47,504 nt of DNA from a virus, in the IMG/VR virus record IMGVR_UViG_3300035703_000142, positions 1 through 47,504 of that record; one strand, written 5' to 3'. Positions 1 through 7,030 of this stretch are shown one piece after another. The translations under genes were made by a program, and so were the position numbers. The notes beneath the pieces were generated by a model. The model saw only the letters and a program-made list of their open reading frames with translations, searched no databases and was not told where the DNA came from. Each line of letters starts with the position of its first letter. Within the stretch, counting starts at the first letter, position 1.

Positions 1-75
1 GCACAAATGAAAACATTCATTTTACAACCGGTGGCAGTGGAGACCAGAGAATTTCAGCAATCAACGATGCAAACA
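1..75. repeat. Terminal direct repeat, left copy
   Basis: Bases 1-75 are identical to 47430-47504. Joining the copies keeps the tail-fibre reading frame open, so this is the overlap of a circular or circularly permuted assembly, not a gene boundary. A true 75 bp physical terminal repeat lying in the middle of a fibre gene is less likely. Unique length is about 47,429 bp. Confidence 0.97.
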
Positions 76-977
76 ACGCAACAGTCCAATTAAGTCTTCA
101 AGGGTCACCTTTACTGTTTAGAGGATTAGGAGGAAGCGAAGTAGGCAGGTGGGATACGTCAGGTCGTTTTTTAGTTGGCACGTCTTCTAGTCCTAGCGCA
201 GGAAACGGTCAGTACGGACTTCTTGTTGTCCAAGGCTATGCAGGTGGTGCAACAGGAGGAGGATACATTTCTCTTCAGCGAGGCGAAGCAGCAACAGCAA
301 TTACCGCTGAGGAAGAACTTGGATACATCAACTTTGGAGATAATGCAGGCAATACCTTCGCAAACATTGCCTGTCGCGCTGATGCAACCGCCGGATCGGG
401 TGACTACCCTGGGCGCCTCGCATTCGCTACCACCGCCGACGGAGCGAGCAGCCCGACGGAGCGGATGAGGATTACATCGACCGGCCAAGTACGTCTTGCT
501 GGTGCCGGCATCACGTTCAACGGTGACACAGCGACGGCTAATGAGCTGGATGATTATGAGGAGGGGACTTGGACACCTGTTTATGTACCAAACACTGGAG
601 CTTTTAGCGCTATCACTTATGACCCCATTAGATATGGCAAATATACAAAAGTTGGTAATCTTGTAACTTGTAGTTTTGCTATTAGAACAGATGCTTTAAC
701 AGTTGGAACTGCATCAGGACCCATTACTTTGCAAGGTTTGCCATTCACTTCAGCTTCAACTGCCGGTTTTGATGCCGGTGGAGGAAGCCTCAACTATTCC
801 TCAACTTTCGGTGGCGACAATCCGACTTCTGCTGTTGTAATTGATAACAGCACAACATGCGAGCTGTATTACAGAGCAACTTCTAACGGAGTGTCCACGG
901 CTTTCGACACGACTGATTTAGGAACAGGTGCCAACAACAACTACATGCTGGGTACTTTGTCCTATTTCGTTTCTTAA
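1..977 (+). CDS. Distal tail fibre protein, C-terminal part (continues from 46190)
   Basis: This is the 3' part of a 738-residue fibre that starts at 46190 and crosses the circular junction; codons here begin at base 3. The visible protein is Gly/Ser/Thr-rich and beta-predicted, with fibre motifs such as GRLAFATTADGASSP and TERMRITSTGQV around 408-490. The last 140 residues differ in style and probably form the receptor-binding tip. Base composition is clearly more A/T rich than in most of the genome, as expected for a tip that is often exchanged. No enzymatic motif was seen. The stop is TAA at 975-977. Confident as a fibre; the receptor is unknown. Confidence 0.9.
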   Translation, partial: TNENIHFTTGGSGDQRISAINDANNATVQLSLQGSPLLFRGLGGSEVGRWDTSGRFLVGTSSSPSAGNGQYGLLVVQGYAGGATGGGYISLQRGEAATAITAEEELGYINFGDNAGNTFANIACRADATAGSGDYPGRLAFATTADGASSPTERMRITSTGQVRLAGAGITFNGDTATANELDDYEEGTWTPVYVPNTGAFSAITYDPIRYGKYTKVGNLVTCSFAIRTDALTVGTASGPITLQGLPFTSASTAGFDAGGGSLNYSSTFGGDNPTSAVVIDNSTTCELYYRATSNGVSTAFDTTDLGTGANNNYMLGTLSYFVS

Positions 978-990
978 TCCTCAGCCCGCA

Positions 991-1041
991 ATGGCTCAAA
1001 ACTACGAACCTAAACCCGTTACGTCTGGAGGACGTTCCTAA
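991..1041 (+). CDS. 16-residue mini-ORF coupled to the next gene
   Basis: An ATG at 991 opens MAQNYEPKPVTSGGRS. Its stop overlaps the next start (TAATG), the usual geometry of translational coupling. A GGAGGA-rich stretch at its end (1027-1033) also serves as ribosome binding site for the gene at 1041. It may be a real micro-protein, a leader peptide or chance. Function unknown. Confidence 0.4.
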   Translation: MAQNYEPKPVTSGGRS

Positions 1042-1241
1042 TGGCTCTCACTAAAGAAACCGTTGTTGACAAAATCGAAGTGCTGGAAAGCAACGCCATT
1101 CAAGTGCGTTCTGCTGTCCGAGTGCTGGAAGATGGCGAAGTGCTGTCTTCCTCGTATCACCGCCATGTGCTGCAGCCTGGTGATGACTTGAGCGGTGAAG
1201 ACCCGAAGGTAGTGGCGATTGCTAATGCTGCCTGGAGTTAG
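1041..1241 (+). CDS. Small conserved-looking phage protein, 66 aa
   Basis: The protein starts MALTKETVVDKIEVLESNAIQV, contains the segment SSYHRHVLQPGDDL and ends in ANAAWS. GGAGGACG lies just upstream. Small proteins of this look often follow fibre genes in cyanophages (remembered pattern, not searched). It is transcribed with the fibre, so a tail-related or fibre-assembly role is possible. No known domain recognised. Confidence 0.75.
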   Translation: MALTKETVVDKIEVLESNAIQVRSAVRVLEDGEVLSSSYHRHVLQPGDDLSGEDPKVVAIANAAWS

Positions 1242-1254
1242 TAGACCTACTCTC

Positions 1255-1312
1255 TACTTGCTCGGTACTTGCTCGGTGAGTAGTCACCGCTTCGGCGGGG
1301 CACATCTATAGT
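1255..1312 (+). promoter_or_regulatory. Tandem 11-bp repeat with possible -10 box
   Basis: TACTTGCTCGG occurs twice head to tail (1255-1265 and 1266-1276). It is followed by the small hairpin CCGCTTCGGCGG (1288-1299) and TATAGT at 1307-1312, about 50 bases before the ATG at 1366. No convincing -35 box is seen. Possibly an activator-dependent promoter for the accessory genes that follow. Confidence 0.35.
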
Positions 1313-1365
1313 GGTGGGGCAGCGAGTTTGCACCTCCTGCCCCTGGCCACAGTTCCCTAGAAACC

Positions 1366-1638
1366 ATGACCCAAGAAGATTACGACAACGATCTTGTCTT
1401 CCGTTCAGGCGGCGAAGAGTACGCCCGCGTTGACGGGAACAAAGAATGGAAGACTCGGACTCCTGCCACGAAGCTTGAGATCCGCGCCAAGGACAACGAC
1501 GAAGACGTGACAGAGCTGGTCAAGCACGCCGCCGAACTGGTTGAAGGCGTCACCATCACCACCAAAGAAGGTGGCAGCATCAAGATGACTGGCGACGCCA
1601 AGATTCAAATGTCCGATGGCGAAATCAAAATCGGCTAG
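1366..1638 (+). CDS. Hypothetical acidic protein, 90 aa
   Basis: The first half is charged and hydrophilic (MTQEDYDNDLVFRSGGEEYARVDGN). The C-terminal third reads like short beta strands rich in T/G/K (GVTITTKEGGSIKMTGDAKI), a pattern resembling spike or needle repeats. It opens the run of small genes after the fibre module. No catalytic motif or membrane segment; function unknown. Confidence 0.65.
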   Translation: MTQEDYDNDLVFRSGGEEYARVDGNKEWKTRTPATKLEIRAKDNDEDVTELVKHAAELVEGVTITTKEGGSIKMTGDAKIQMSDGEIKIG

Positions 1639-1657
1639 TCATTACCACTAATCACCC

Positions 1658-1987
1658 ATGACACAACAACATCCCATCACCCCGTCAGATGAGCTGATTG
1701 GCGAGTGGATTGATACTGACGAAGGCGGCCCAAATGTGATCAGCCGCATCGCCACCCGCGCCGCCCAATGGGGCGCAGATCAGGAGCTGAAGGCGTGCTG
1801 TGAATGGATGGCGGACGAGACGCCGACCAACTACATCAATGCACTCCGCGCCGCCCGCCGCTCCAAGCCGCCGAGCTTGAAGGAGCTGGCGTTAGAGGCG
1901 TTAGCTCACATTCTCAATAACAGCTCTACTCAACTTGGTGCAGACACCATCCGCCGCGCCCTTGAACAACTCTCCGACAACGAGTAG
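1658..1987 (+). CDS. Hypothetical helical protein, 109 aa
   Basis: A mostly helical, soluble protein beginning MTQQHPITPSDELIGEWID and containing the pair ACCEWM (Cys-Cys). The C-terminal half (LKELALEALAHIL through ALEQLSDNE) looks like two amphipathic helices. The style matches small hypothetical proteins common in cyanophages. It sits 19 bases after the preceding gene in the same direction. Function unknown. Confidence 0.7.
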   Translation: MTQQHPITPSDELIGEWIDTDEGGPNVISRIATRAAQWGADQELKACCEWMADETPTNYINALRAARRSKPPSLKELALEALAHILNNSSTQLGADTIRRALEQLSDNE

Positions 1988-2001
1988 TCGCTTCCACTTT
2001 T

Positions 2002-2241
2002 ATGCCTGAACTTTCACCCGGTGCGCGTTCAGTGTTTGACGCCTACATCAGTCACTGGACAGCAGATCCTTACGAAATAAGTCCCGAAGCACTGGCCGCC
2101 GCCCTGCGAGCTGCTGCGGATCAAGTGGTGCCGGATGAGCCGCTTTGCGGGGGTGATCAGCGCTGGATGTTTGAGCGCGATGCCCGTCAGGCTTGTCGCA
2201 AGAAACTCCTCGCAATCGCTGATGAGCTTGAAGCCCAGTAG
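2002..2241 (+). CDS. Hypothetical helical protein, 79 aa
   Basis: Starts at ATG 2002, 14 bases after the preceding stop. It contains ALAAALRAAADQVVPDEP and a basic C-terminal helix (RQACRKKLLAIADELEAQ). Its overall design resembles the neighbour at 1658 (small, helical, one or two Cys). No domain recognised. Confidence 0.65.
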   Translation: MPELSPGARSVFDAYISHWTADPYEISPEALAAALRAAADQVVPDEPLCGGDQRWMFERDARQACRKKLLAIADELEAQ

Positions 2242-2250
2242 TCACCTTCA

Positions 2251-2295
2251 CTAAGGCGGGCAACCGGCCTACTCAACAGGTTGCGCCACCCTTAG
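2251..2295 (+). other. Intergenic stem-loop
   Basis: Nested inverted repeats lie between two small genes: CTAAGG (2251-2256) pairs with CCTTAG (2290-2295), and inside it GCAACC (2260-2265) pairs with GGTTGC (2279-2284). There is no T-run, so it is not an intrinsic terminator. It may stabilise or process the mRNA. Confidence 0.45.
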
Positions 2296-2319
2296 TCTTA
2301 AGCCACAGCCACTACACCC

Positions 2320-2655
2320 ATGGCCGACACCTACACCTGGGCGATTGCCCAACTAGAAAGACTCGCTGCCACCGGCGAGATCCAGACGGTGCATTACACC
2401 GTGGCCGCTCGCAGTGAAGATCAGGTGTACGCCAGCTCGGCCTACGGCAGCCTCGGCCTCGACCCCGCTGACCCAGACAACATGATCCCCTTCGCCGATG
2501 TCACCGAGGCAGAGGTGGTGAGCTGGGTGCAGGCCAAGTTTGGCGAGGAGAAGGTGACAGAGATCCACCAGGCCCTCTCGCAGCAAATCGAGGATCAGCG
2601 TGCGCCCAAAGTCGCCCAAGGGTTGCCTTGGAGTGCAGCACCTGCAGCTGCCTAG
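2320..2655 (+). CDS. Conserved hypothetical protein, 111 aa (DUF7936-like)
   Basis: The protein begins MADTYTWAIAQLERLAATGEIQ, continues with HYTVAARSEDQVYASSAYGS and has FADVTEAEVVSWVQ in the second half. This layout (aromatic-rich N-terminus, beta strands, a V..WVQ helix) is what I recall for a small family found in T4-like and other cyanophages; the family name is from memory. No catalytic residues are evident. The long C-terminal Ala/Pro tail is probably disordered. Confidence 0.75.
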   Translation: MADTYTWAIAQLERLAATGEIQTVHYTVAARSEDQVYASSAYGSLGLDPADPDNMIPFADVTEAEVVSWVQAKFGEEKVTEIHQALSQQIEDQRAPKVAQGLPWSAAPAAA

Positions 2656-2716
2656 CGTCAAGCTGATAGAGCCCAAGCCCCTGTGCGTCCTTGAGGCGTT
2701 TCACGCTTGGGCCATC

Positions 2717-2792
2717 CACCCAGTCCGGGCCAATGGATAGGACGGCCACCGCCGCTGCGGTGGCGATGCGGGTTCGATTCCCGTCTGGGTTC
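2717..2792 (+). ncRNA. tRNA-like element lacking a normal anticodon loop
   Basis: A T arm is clear (stem GCGGG/CCCGT at 2768-2772 and 2780-2784, loop TTCGATT). A D-arm-like GGCC-AATGGATA-GGAC lies at 2728-2743, with one mismatch. The acceptor strands CACCCAG (2717-2723) and CTGGGTT (2785-2791) pair at six of seven positions. The anticodon arm is replaced by an 8-bp stem GCCACCGC/GCGGTGGC (2745-2752, 2757-2764) with a four-base loop CGCT, so no seven-base loop or U33 exists. The D loop is reminiscent of tRNA-Arg. It is either a decayed tRNA or a structured tRNA mimic, and should not decode. Confidence 0.5.
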
Positions 2793-2839
2793 CTTACACC
2801 ACAAAGCCCCAACCGACGCTGGCAGATGGGTTGGCCGGT

Positions 2840-2870
2840 GGCGGGTCCTCACGCGGTGCCCGCCTTTTTT
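2840..2870 (+). terminator. Rho-independent terminator
   Basis: The stem GGCGGG (2840-2845) pairs with CCCGCC (2859-2864), followed by six T (2865-2870). It ends the transcript carrying the accessory genes and the tRNA-like element. Confidence 0.85.
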
Positions 2871-2882
2871 CCCGCAGCCGGC

Positions 2883-2935
2883 TGCTACTGGACCGCCTAG
2901 ATCCCTCAAAAAAGGTCTAGGCGCAAATAGTAGCA
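2883..2935. other. Extended interrupted hairpin
   Basis: The outer arms TGCTACT (2883-2889) and AGTAGCA (2929-2935) and the inner arms CGCCTAGA (2894-2901) and TCTAGGCG (2916-2923) are all perfectly complementary: 15 pairs with a 14-base loop containing six A. It lies just after a terminator and before the gene at 3008. It could be a recombination site, an RNA structure or an operator. The stretch 2656-3007 holds only this element, the terminator and the tRNA-like element. Confidence 0.6.
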
Positions 2936-3007
2936 AGTACGACTCAGGGATGTAGCCCTATCCCCTCGCAATGGAGCACCTAATGTCATCTGAGAACGCC
3001 TCTAACC

Positions 3008-3157
3008 ATGGCCGTTAAGTCAAAGGTCGGCACTGCGCGCGTTGAGCACCAAGCCGGCGCCCCCAAGAAAACCCGCCAGGGCCGCTCGCTACGTACCTCG
3101 CTGTCCGCCACAAGCCGCAACGGCCGGGGCAAGCGCTACAGAGGACAGGGCCGCTAG
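3008..3157 (+). CDS. Small basic protein, 49 aa
   Basis: Starts at ATG 3008 with MAVKSKVGTARVEHQAGAPK and ends in SRNGRGKRYRGQGR. It is extremely rich in Lys/Arg/Gly/Ser with no acidic cluster, so nucleic-acid binding is plausible. I recall near-identical small proteins as hypothetical genes in several cyanophage groups, which supports real coding and the host type. No globular domain is expected. Confidence 0.75.
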   Translation: MAVKSKVGTARVEHQAGAPKKTRQGRSLRTSLSATSRNGRGKRYRGQGR

Positions 3158-3207
3158 AAACCAACGTAACCACGTTGTGTAGCGTGTGGATACGTCGCGG
3201 CGATGCC

Positions 3208-3429
3208 ATGCGTCCCTTCGAGATCTCACCTGAGGCGGAACTCCGTCGCGAATCCGTTCAGCGCACCCTCCTCGAGCTCTACGAAGACGAGGACTGGCAG
3301 AGCCTGCTCGCTCACGCCGAACTGCTCAACCACCTGTGGTGCCAACAACGCGAGATCTCCCGCTGGCTCGCCGCTGAGGCCGCCGAAAACCTCAACGCCG
3401 CTGTAATGGCAGGAGCGCCAAAAACATAG
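3208..3429 (+). CDS. Hypothetical helical protein, 73 aa
   Basis: I chose ATG 3208 (MRPFEISPEAELRRESVQ) over an in-frame GTG/TTG further up because the protein style begins there. The sequence is all-helical, acidic and Trp-containing (EDEDWQSLLAHAELLNHLW and ISRWLAAEAAENLNA). It lies immediately upstream of the putative holin genes. Function unknown. Confidence 0.65.
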   Translation: MRPFEISPEAELRRESVQRTLLELYEDEDWQSLLAHAELLNHLWCQQREISRWLAAEAAENLNAAVMAGAPKT

Positions 3430-3444
3430 AATTGGAAGAGCCTT

Positions 3445-3699
3445 TTGTCGGTCGTGATCGAGGTCATCGCAGCCGCAATCGGCGGAGCTATCACCATCGG
3501 CGCCATGGGTATCGGCTCGATGACCAATAGATCTCGCGAAGGCCGCGACGCTGTTATCCGACTAACTGCCGCGGTCGACAACGTCGCCACCCGCCTCGAA
3601 ACGCTGCACGTCGACATCAAAGCCGACCGCCGCGAGACCTACACGCGCTTAAACCTCATCGAGCAGCGCGTCGCCAAACTCGAAGCGCACGGCTCATGA
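3445..3699 (+). CDS. Membrane-anchored coiled-coil protein, holin/spanin-like candidate
   Basis: An 84-residue protein starting at TTG 3445. Residues 2-27 form one glycine-rich membrane segment (VIEVIAAAIGGAITIGAMGIG). Residues 30-80 form a charged helix with heptad-like spacing (DNVATRLETLHVDIKADRRE, LIEQRVAKLEAH). One membrane helix plus a soluble coiled coil, next to the endolysin, fits a class III holin, a holin regulator or an inner spanin. It overlaps the next gene by four bases (ATGA). No lysis protein family is firmly recognised. Confidence 0.7.
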   Translation: MSVVIEVIAAAIGGAITIGAMGIGSMTNRSREGRDAVIRLTAAVDNVATRLETLHVDIKADRRETYTRLNLIEQRVAKLEAHGS

Positions 3700-3947
3700 A
3701 CCCCCTCGTTGTCAACCTCGTCCTCCGCCTCCTCGTCGGCTGCTACGGCTACATGCTCGTCATGGCCAGCGCCAACGTCGCCTCCTGCGAAATCCGCCGC
3801 CCCGGCCAGTGCGGCAACCAGTGGACCCAAGCCTTCACCGTCGCAGGCGGCGCCGCCTCAACGATGTGGGCCTTTATCACCGACTCCCCCTCTCAGGTCA
3901 GTGCCACCAACGAGGGACGTCGCGGACGCCGGAACCTGGACACCTAG
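3696..3947 (+). CDS. Small membrane protein, holin candidate
   Basis: An 83-residue protein. Residues 3-26 are hydrophobic (PLVVNLVLRLLVGCYGYMLVM) and residues 49-64 form a second weaker segment (FTVAGGAASTMWAFITDS). Between them lie two Cys and a charged loop (CEIRRPGQCGNQW); the tail is basic. Two membrane segments with a charged tail is a class II holin layout. It is coupled to 3445 by an ATGA overlap and converges on the endolysin, overlapping it by four bases. The lysis role is inferred from position and topology. Confidence 0.65.
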   Translation: MNPLVVNLVLRLLVGCYGYMLVMASANVASCEIRRPGQCGNQWTQAFTVAGGAASTMWAFITDSPSQVSATNEGRRGRRNLDT

Positions 3948-5080
3948 AGACGACAGGTCAAGTACCAGCCCCCACTACCGCCTGGCCGCCACCTCGGTTC
4001 CCAATTCTTACGGCTGTAGACGATACCGGCCCCATTGCGATTGGTCGTGTACCCACCACCCACAAGTGACGCCTCCCCGTTGGGGTCGTTGTGGATCCAG
4101 TTCCCGTTCTCATCCACCCCAACGATCACCGACCAGTGCCCATCCCCACTCGGCGCGGACACCGGACCCTTATGCAACCAACCCACCGCGACAGGCCGCC
4201 CCTCGTCGATCTCCCGCCGCAGCGCCGCCACCGTTCCATCGGTCCTGAAATCAGCCCGCAGCCCTAGCGACCTCAACGCCGCCAACTGTGCCTGCGCACT
4301 GGTTGTATCCCCGTACTTGGCGCGAACCACGTTGTAGGCGTCATCACTCACAACCTTCTTGTAGAACATCGCCAACATCGCGCACGAGCTGCTGAAGCAC
4401 TCGCGATAACCCTTTCCACTCGCATTATCGAGTTGAGACTGATACCGCACCGCCAACACCTTCCTGCCACTTGAAGGCGGAACGGGCCTGTGTTGTGCCA
4501 TCAGTGCAATCAAGCGATCGCTGTATGCGGGCTGCGTCGCATACCCCTGCCTCTGCAGTTCCCTCGCAGCCTCGTCGCGATTGGCGGCACGGTTAACACC
4601 TGTATGCCCCTTCCAATCCAAATACCAACGCGTCACCAGATACTGCACCGCAGCATCCAACGACTCAAAATCAACGAACGTGTCCGAGATGGTGACGGTC
4701 TTTCCGTTCACGACCTCCTCGGTCTTCTTCGCCGTTCCCGGCCCCTTCAAACCAAACGGGTTGTTGGCGCCGCTCATGTATCTGCCGCCCCCTGATTCGA
4801 GCCAATACTGGGCCGCGACTAACTCAGGGAAACGGGCTCCGTGCTTTTTGGCGGCCTGCTCAATCCCATCCCAGGTATTGGGGATGTCTTTGACGGCCCG
4901 CCATAGCCCCACCCACTCGGCGCTGTCGGTGAGCAAGCACGGATCGGCGCTCCGAATGTGCTTGCCCAACTCGACGACCGCGCGGGTCTGATGATCCAGA
5001 CCTTTGTAATTCGACCAGAACTGCAGCCACTTCTGGTCGTCAAACTGCACGTCCTCGATCATCAGACCCAACGCAGTCAC
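3944..5080 (-). CDS. Two-domain endolysin: glucosaminidase + C39-like peptidase
   Basis: A 378-residue protein. Residues about 65-195 match the glucosaminidase/FlgJ-type fold: IEQAAKKHGARFPELVAAQYWLESG (candidate catalytic Glu95), NNPFGLKG, and the repeated region ending at YSDRLIALMAQH. Residues about 208-360 look like a papain-like C39_2 peptidase: SQLDN (oxyanion Gln216), ECFSSSCAML (nucleophile probably Cys228), GHWSVIVGVDENG (His315) and HNDPNG (Asp332). It should cut both glycan and peptide bonds of peptidoglycan. There is no signal peptide, so it depends on a holin. It converges with the two small membrane genes. Confidence 0.85.
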   Translation of the reverse strand: MTALGLMIEDVQFDDQKWLQFWSNYKGLDHQTRAVVELGKHIRSADPCLLTDSAEWVGLWRAVKDIPNTWDGIEQAAKKHGARFPELVAAQYWLESGGGRYMSGANNPFGLKGPGTAKKTEEVVNGKTVTISDTFVDFESLDAAVQYLVTRWYLDWKGHTGVNRAANRDEAARELQRQGYATQPAYSDRLIALMAQHRPVPPSSGRKVLAVRYQSQLDNASGKGYRECFSSSCAMLAMFYKKVVSDDAYNVVRAKYGDTTSAQAQLAALRSLGLRADFRTDGTVAALRREIDEGRPVAVGWLHKGPVSAPSGDGHWSVIVGVDENGNWIHNDPNGEASLVGGGYTTNRNGAGIVYSRKNWEPRWRPGGSGGWYLTCRL

Positions 5081-5083
5081 GTC

Positions 5084-5287
5084 TTACCCATTCTGGTGAC
5101 GCGCTATCGCGCCCCGCACAAGGTCCCTCAGTGCTTTGAGGCTGTTCAGCCAAGCCGTCGCCATGGTCCTTGTCACCTCGTTGTCCTGGACGTTGTCCCC
5201 GTAGTGATGGATCGCCGAGAGGAGGTCCTCGGTGACCTCAACCAGCTCTTCGACGATGGCCGTGATCCTGAAGCAATTCCGCTGCAT
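5084..5287 (-). CDS. Hypothetical helical protein, 67 aa, upstream of endolysin
   Basis: Begins MQRNCFRITAIVEELVEVTED and is predicted helical throughout, with RDLVRGAIARHQNG at the end. It ends three bases before the endolysin start, so the two are co-transcribed. The promoter should lie in 5288-5372, the divergent gap shared with the recombinase. Function unknown. Confidence 0.6.
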   Translation of the reverse strand: MQRNCFRITAIVEELVEVTEDLLSAIHHYGDNVQDNEVTRTMATAWLNSLKALRDLVRGAIARHQNG

Positions 5288-5372
5288 TGCAGGGTGTGTG
5301 CAGTTACCTGGCTAGATAATCAGGTCAATACAGGGACTGCAAGCCCCTCGTCGCAAATTTGGGGAGTCTTCT

Positions 5373-6680
5373 GTGTCGCAACCCGCGAGGCAGCAGCGCG
5401 TTGGCTACGTGCGCGTGTCCACCGCCAGCGGAGAACAGCTCGCCGCACTCGAAAACCAGCGCGCCCGCATCGAAGCTGCCGGCGTCGATCTGGTCTTGCA
5501 GGACATCCAGTCCGGGCGCGCCACTGACCGCGATGGCTACCAGCAGCTCCTCGAGCTGATCGCGACCGGCCGTGCCCGTGAGGTCGTCATCACTCGAGTT
5601 GACCGCCTTGGTCGTGACGCCGCCGACACCGACGCCGCCATCGCCTTCGCCGCGCGCAAGGGCGTCATCATCACCGCCCTCGACGGCGGCACCATCGAGA
5701 GCGTCACCCCCACCGGCTTCGTCATGAGCCGGATCATGACGACCATGGCCGAGATGGAGAGCCGAATGCTCTCCCAGCGCATCCGCTCCGGCCTCGCCGA
5801 GCGCCGCAAGCGCCGAATGCCCTGCCGCGGCAAAGCCCCCTGGGGCTACCGGATCAACGACGACCGCACCGCCCTCGAACCCCACCCCGTCGAGTGGGAG
5901 CGCGCGCAGCGATTTCTGCGCATTTTGGCAGCGCGGGACTGGCGCATGAACACCGCCCTCGACGTTTGGGCATCAGAAGGACGGGGCGACATCCCGCTCC
6001 ACAGCTGCCGTGCCGTCAAAGCTTGGCTATTGAACCCCGTACTTCGCGGTGGCCTCGGCTATGGCCAACAGAAGAACCACGTGTTTGTAGATATTGCCTG
6101 GAATACCCACGCTGCCCTTATATCTCACACAGAATTCGCGGCTATCGAGCGCCAACTTGATGCCAACCGACGTATGTGGGGACGACACAGTAAAAGCAAG
6201 CAGCGGCTCTTAACCAGCCTCTGCCGTTGCGGCAGCTGCGGCAAAGCCATGAGCTACGCCGGCTCCCGCACGATCCCCTCGGTAATGTGCCGAACCCGCG
6301 GCTGCGAGCAGCAGTACAAGAGCACCCACGAATCCCTCATCGCCGGCGCGATCGCCCATACCCTCGCTGCGCACGCCGACTCCCTCGCAACCAACGCCCC
6401 AATCCAGGACAGCCCGGAGGTAGCCGAGCTCCGCGCCTCCATCGCCACTCTCCAAGCCCTCGGCGATCCCGACCTTGAAGACGCCATCGCGGCTAAACAG
6501 CAACGCCTGCAGTCTTTATCGCAAGTACCCTCTGTCCCGGCCGAGCTCCTGGTAGCACTACGCGATCCGCGCCTCTACGAACACGCCTCCTACGAGGAGT
6601 TGACAGAGCTATATCACCGCTTTGTGGAGCGGGTGGTTGTAACCAAGCAGGAGGTTGAGCAGGTGGTCCTTCGTTTTTGA
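5373..6680 (+). CDS. Large serine recombinase (integrase/excisionase type)
   Basis: A 435-residue protein starting at GTG 5373. Residues 10-145 are the resolvase catalytic domain: GYVRVSTASGEQ with nucleophile Ser16, and TRVDRLGRD (74-82) with the conserved Asp/Arg. Residues about 155-265 match the Recombinase DNA-binding domain (GKAPWGYRIND and later VLRGGLGYG). A zinc ribbon follows with Cys284, 286, 289, 306 and 311, then a helical C-terminus with coiled-coil character (to about 430). This is the large serine recombinase architecture used by integrative phages and by the cyanobacterial XisF group. It implies site-specific integration or element excision. It is the only recombinase seen; attP was not located. 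Confidence 0.9.
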   Translation: MSQPARQQRVGYVRVSTASGEQLAALENQRARIEAAGVDLVLQDIQSGRATDRDGYQQLLELIATGRAREVVITRVDRLGRDAADTDAAIAFAARKGVIITALDGGTIESVTPTGFVMSRIMTTMAEMESRMLSQRIRSGLAERRKRRMPCRGKAPWGYRINDDRTALEPHPVEWERAQRFLRILAARDWRMNTALDVWASEGRGDIPLHSCRAVKAWLLNPVLRGGLGYGQQKNHVFVDIAWNTHAALISHTEFAAIERQLDANRRMWGRHSKSKQRLLTSLCRCGSCGKAMSYAGSRTIPSVMCRTRGCEQQYKSTHESLIAGAIAHTLAAHADSLATNAPIQDSPEVAELRASIATLQALGDPDLEDAIAAKQQRLQSLSQVPSVPAELLVALRDPRLYEHASYEELTELYHRFVERVVVTKQEVEQVVLRF

Positions 6681-6726
6681 GATATCGGTTCGCAAGCTCA
6701 ATTAGCAGCTCGTATCCCTCATCCAT
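6493..6726 (-). CDS. Possible small protein overlapping recombinase 3' end
   Basis: From ATG 6726 the frame reads MDEGYELLIELANRYLKNEG, which looks like a true helical N-terminus. The remainder, antisense to the recombinase, turns into Pro/Arg/Gly-rich sequence typical of shadow translation. It could be a short gene whose original end was lost when the recombinase region was joined. A longer in-frame start exists at 6813. Low confidence. Confidence 0.3.
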   Translation of the reverse strand: MDEGYELLIELANRYLKNEGPPAQPPAWLQPPAPQSGDIALSTPRRRRVRRGADRVVLPGARPGQRVLAIKTAGVAV

Positions 6727-6824
6727 GACCTTCCGATTTTCTTTAGGTCCAAGAGGTGGCGTAGACGATACACCTCCCCGATTAGATCGGCCACCTAAAT
6801 GCAGATATTGCATATCAGCGACTG

Positions 6825-7019
6825 CTAGTCCTTTTGTCGCCGTCCCCGCCACCCCTGGCGCTGCCGCTTCTTCCCGTACCTGACCTGCCTCGCAAACTCG
6901 AGGAACCTGGCCGCCCTGTCGAGCTCCCCAGCCGTCGCCATGGACATGGCCATCTGCAGCCGCCGCATCACCACCGACCGCAACACGCTGCCCTCGTCCA
7001 TCCGACCCGACGCCGTCAC
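6825..7019 (-). CDS. Small basic helical protein, 64 aa
   Basis: Starts at GTG 7019 (MTASGRMDEGSVLRSVVMRR). A Met-rich amphipathic segment follows (LQMAMSMATAGELDRAARFLE), then a Lys/Arg tail. It is the last recognisable gene of the minus-strand polymerase operon. Function unknown. Confidence 0.5.
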   Translation of the reverse strand: MTASGRMDEGSVLRSVVMRRLQMAMSMATAGELDRAARFLEFARQVRYGKKRQRQGWRGRRQKD

Positions 7020-7030
7020 GTAGGTTCATC

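Noticed and set aside
1-75. Physical long terminal repeat of the virion genome
   Set aside because: It lies inside a continuous fibre gene and has the size of an assembly overlap.
2717-2792. Functional tRNA-Arg(CCG)
   Set aside because: The seven-base anticodon loop and U33 are missing and the linker to the D arm is too long.
3709-4248. Ser/Pro/Thr-rich plus-strand frame overlapping the holin candidate and endolysin
   Set aside because: Composition is a frame artefact and it overlaps two better supported genes on both strands.
4513-4520. HIP1 (GCGATCGC) sites as host marker
   Set aside because: Only a few copies seen (for example near 4513, 22457, 42603), not clearly above expectation for this composition.
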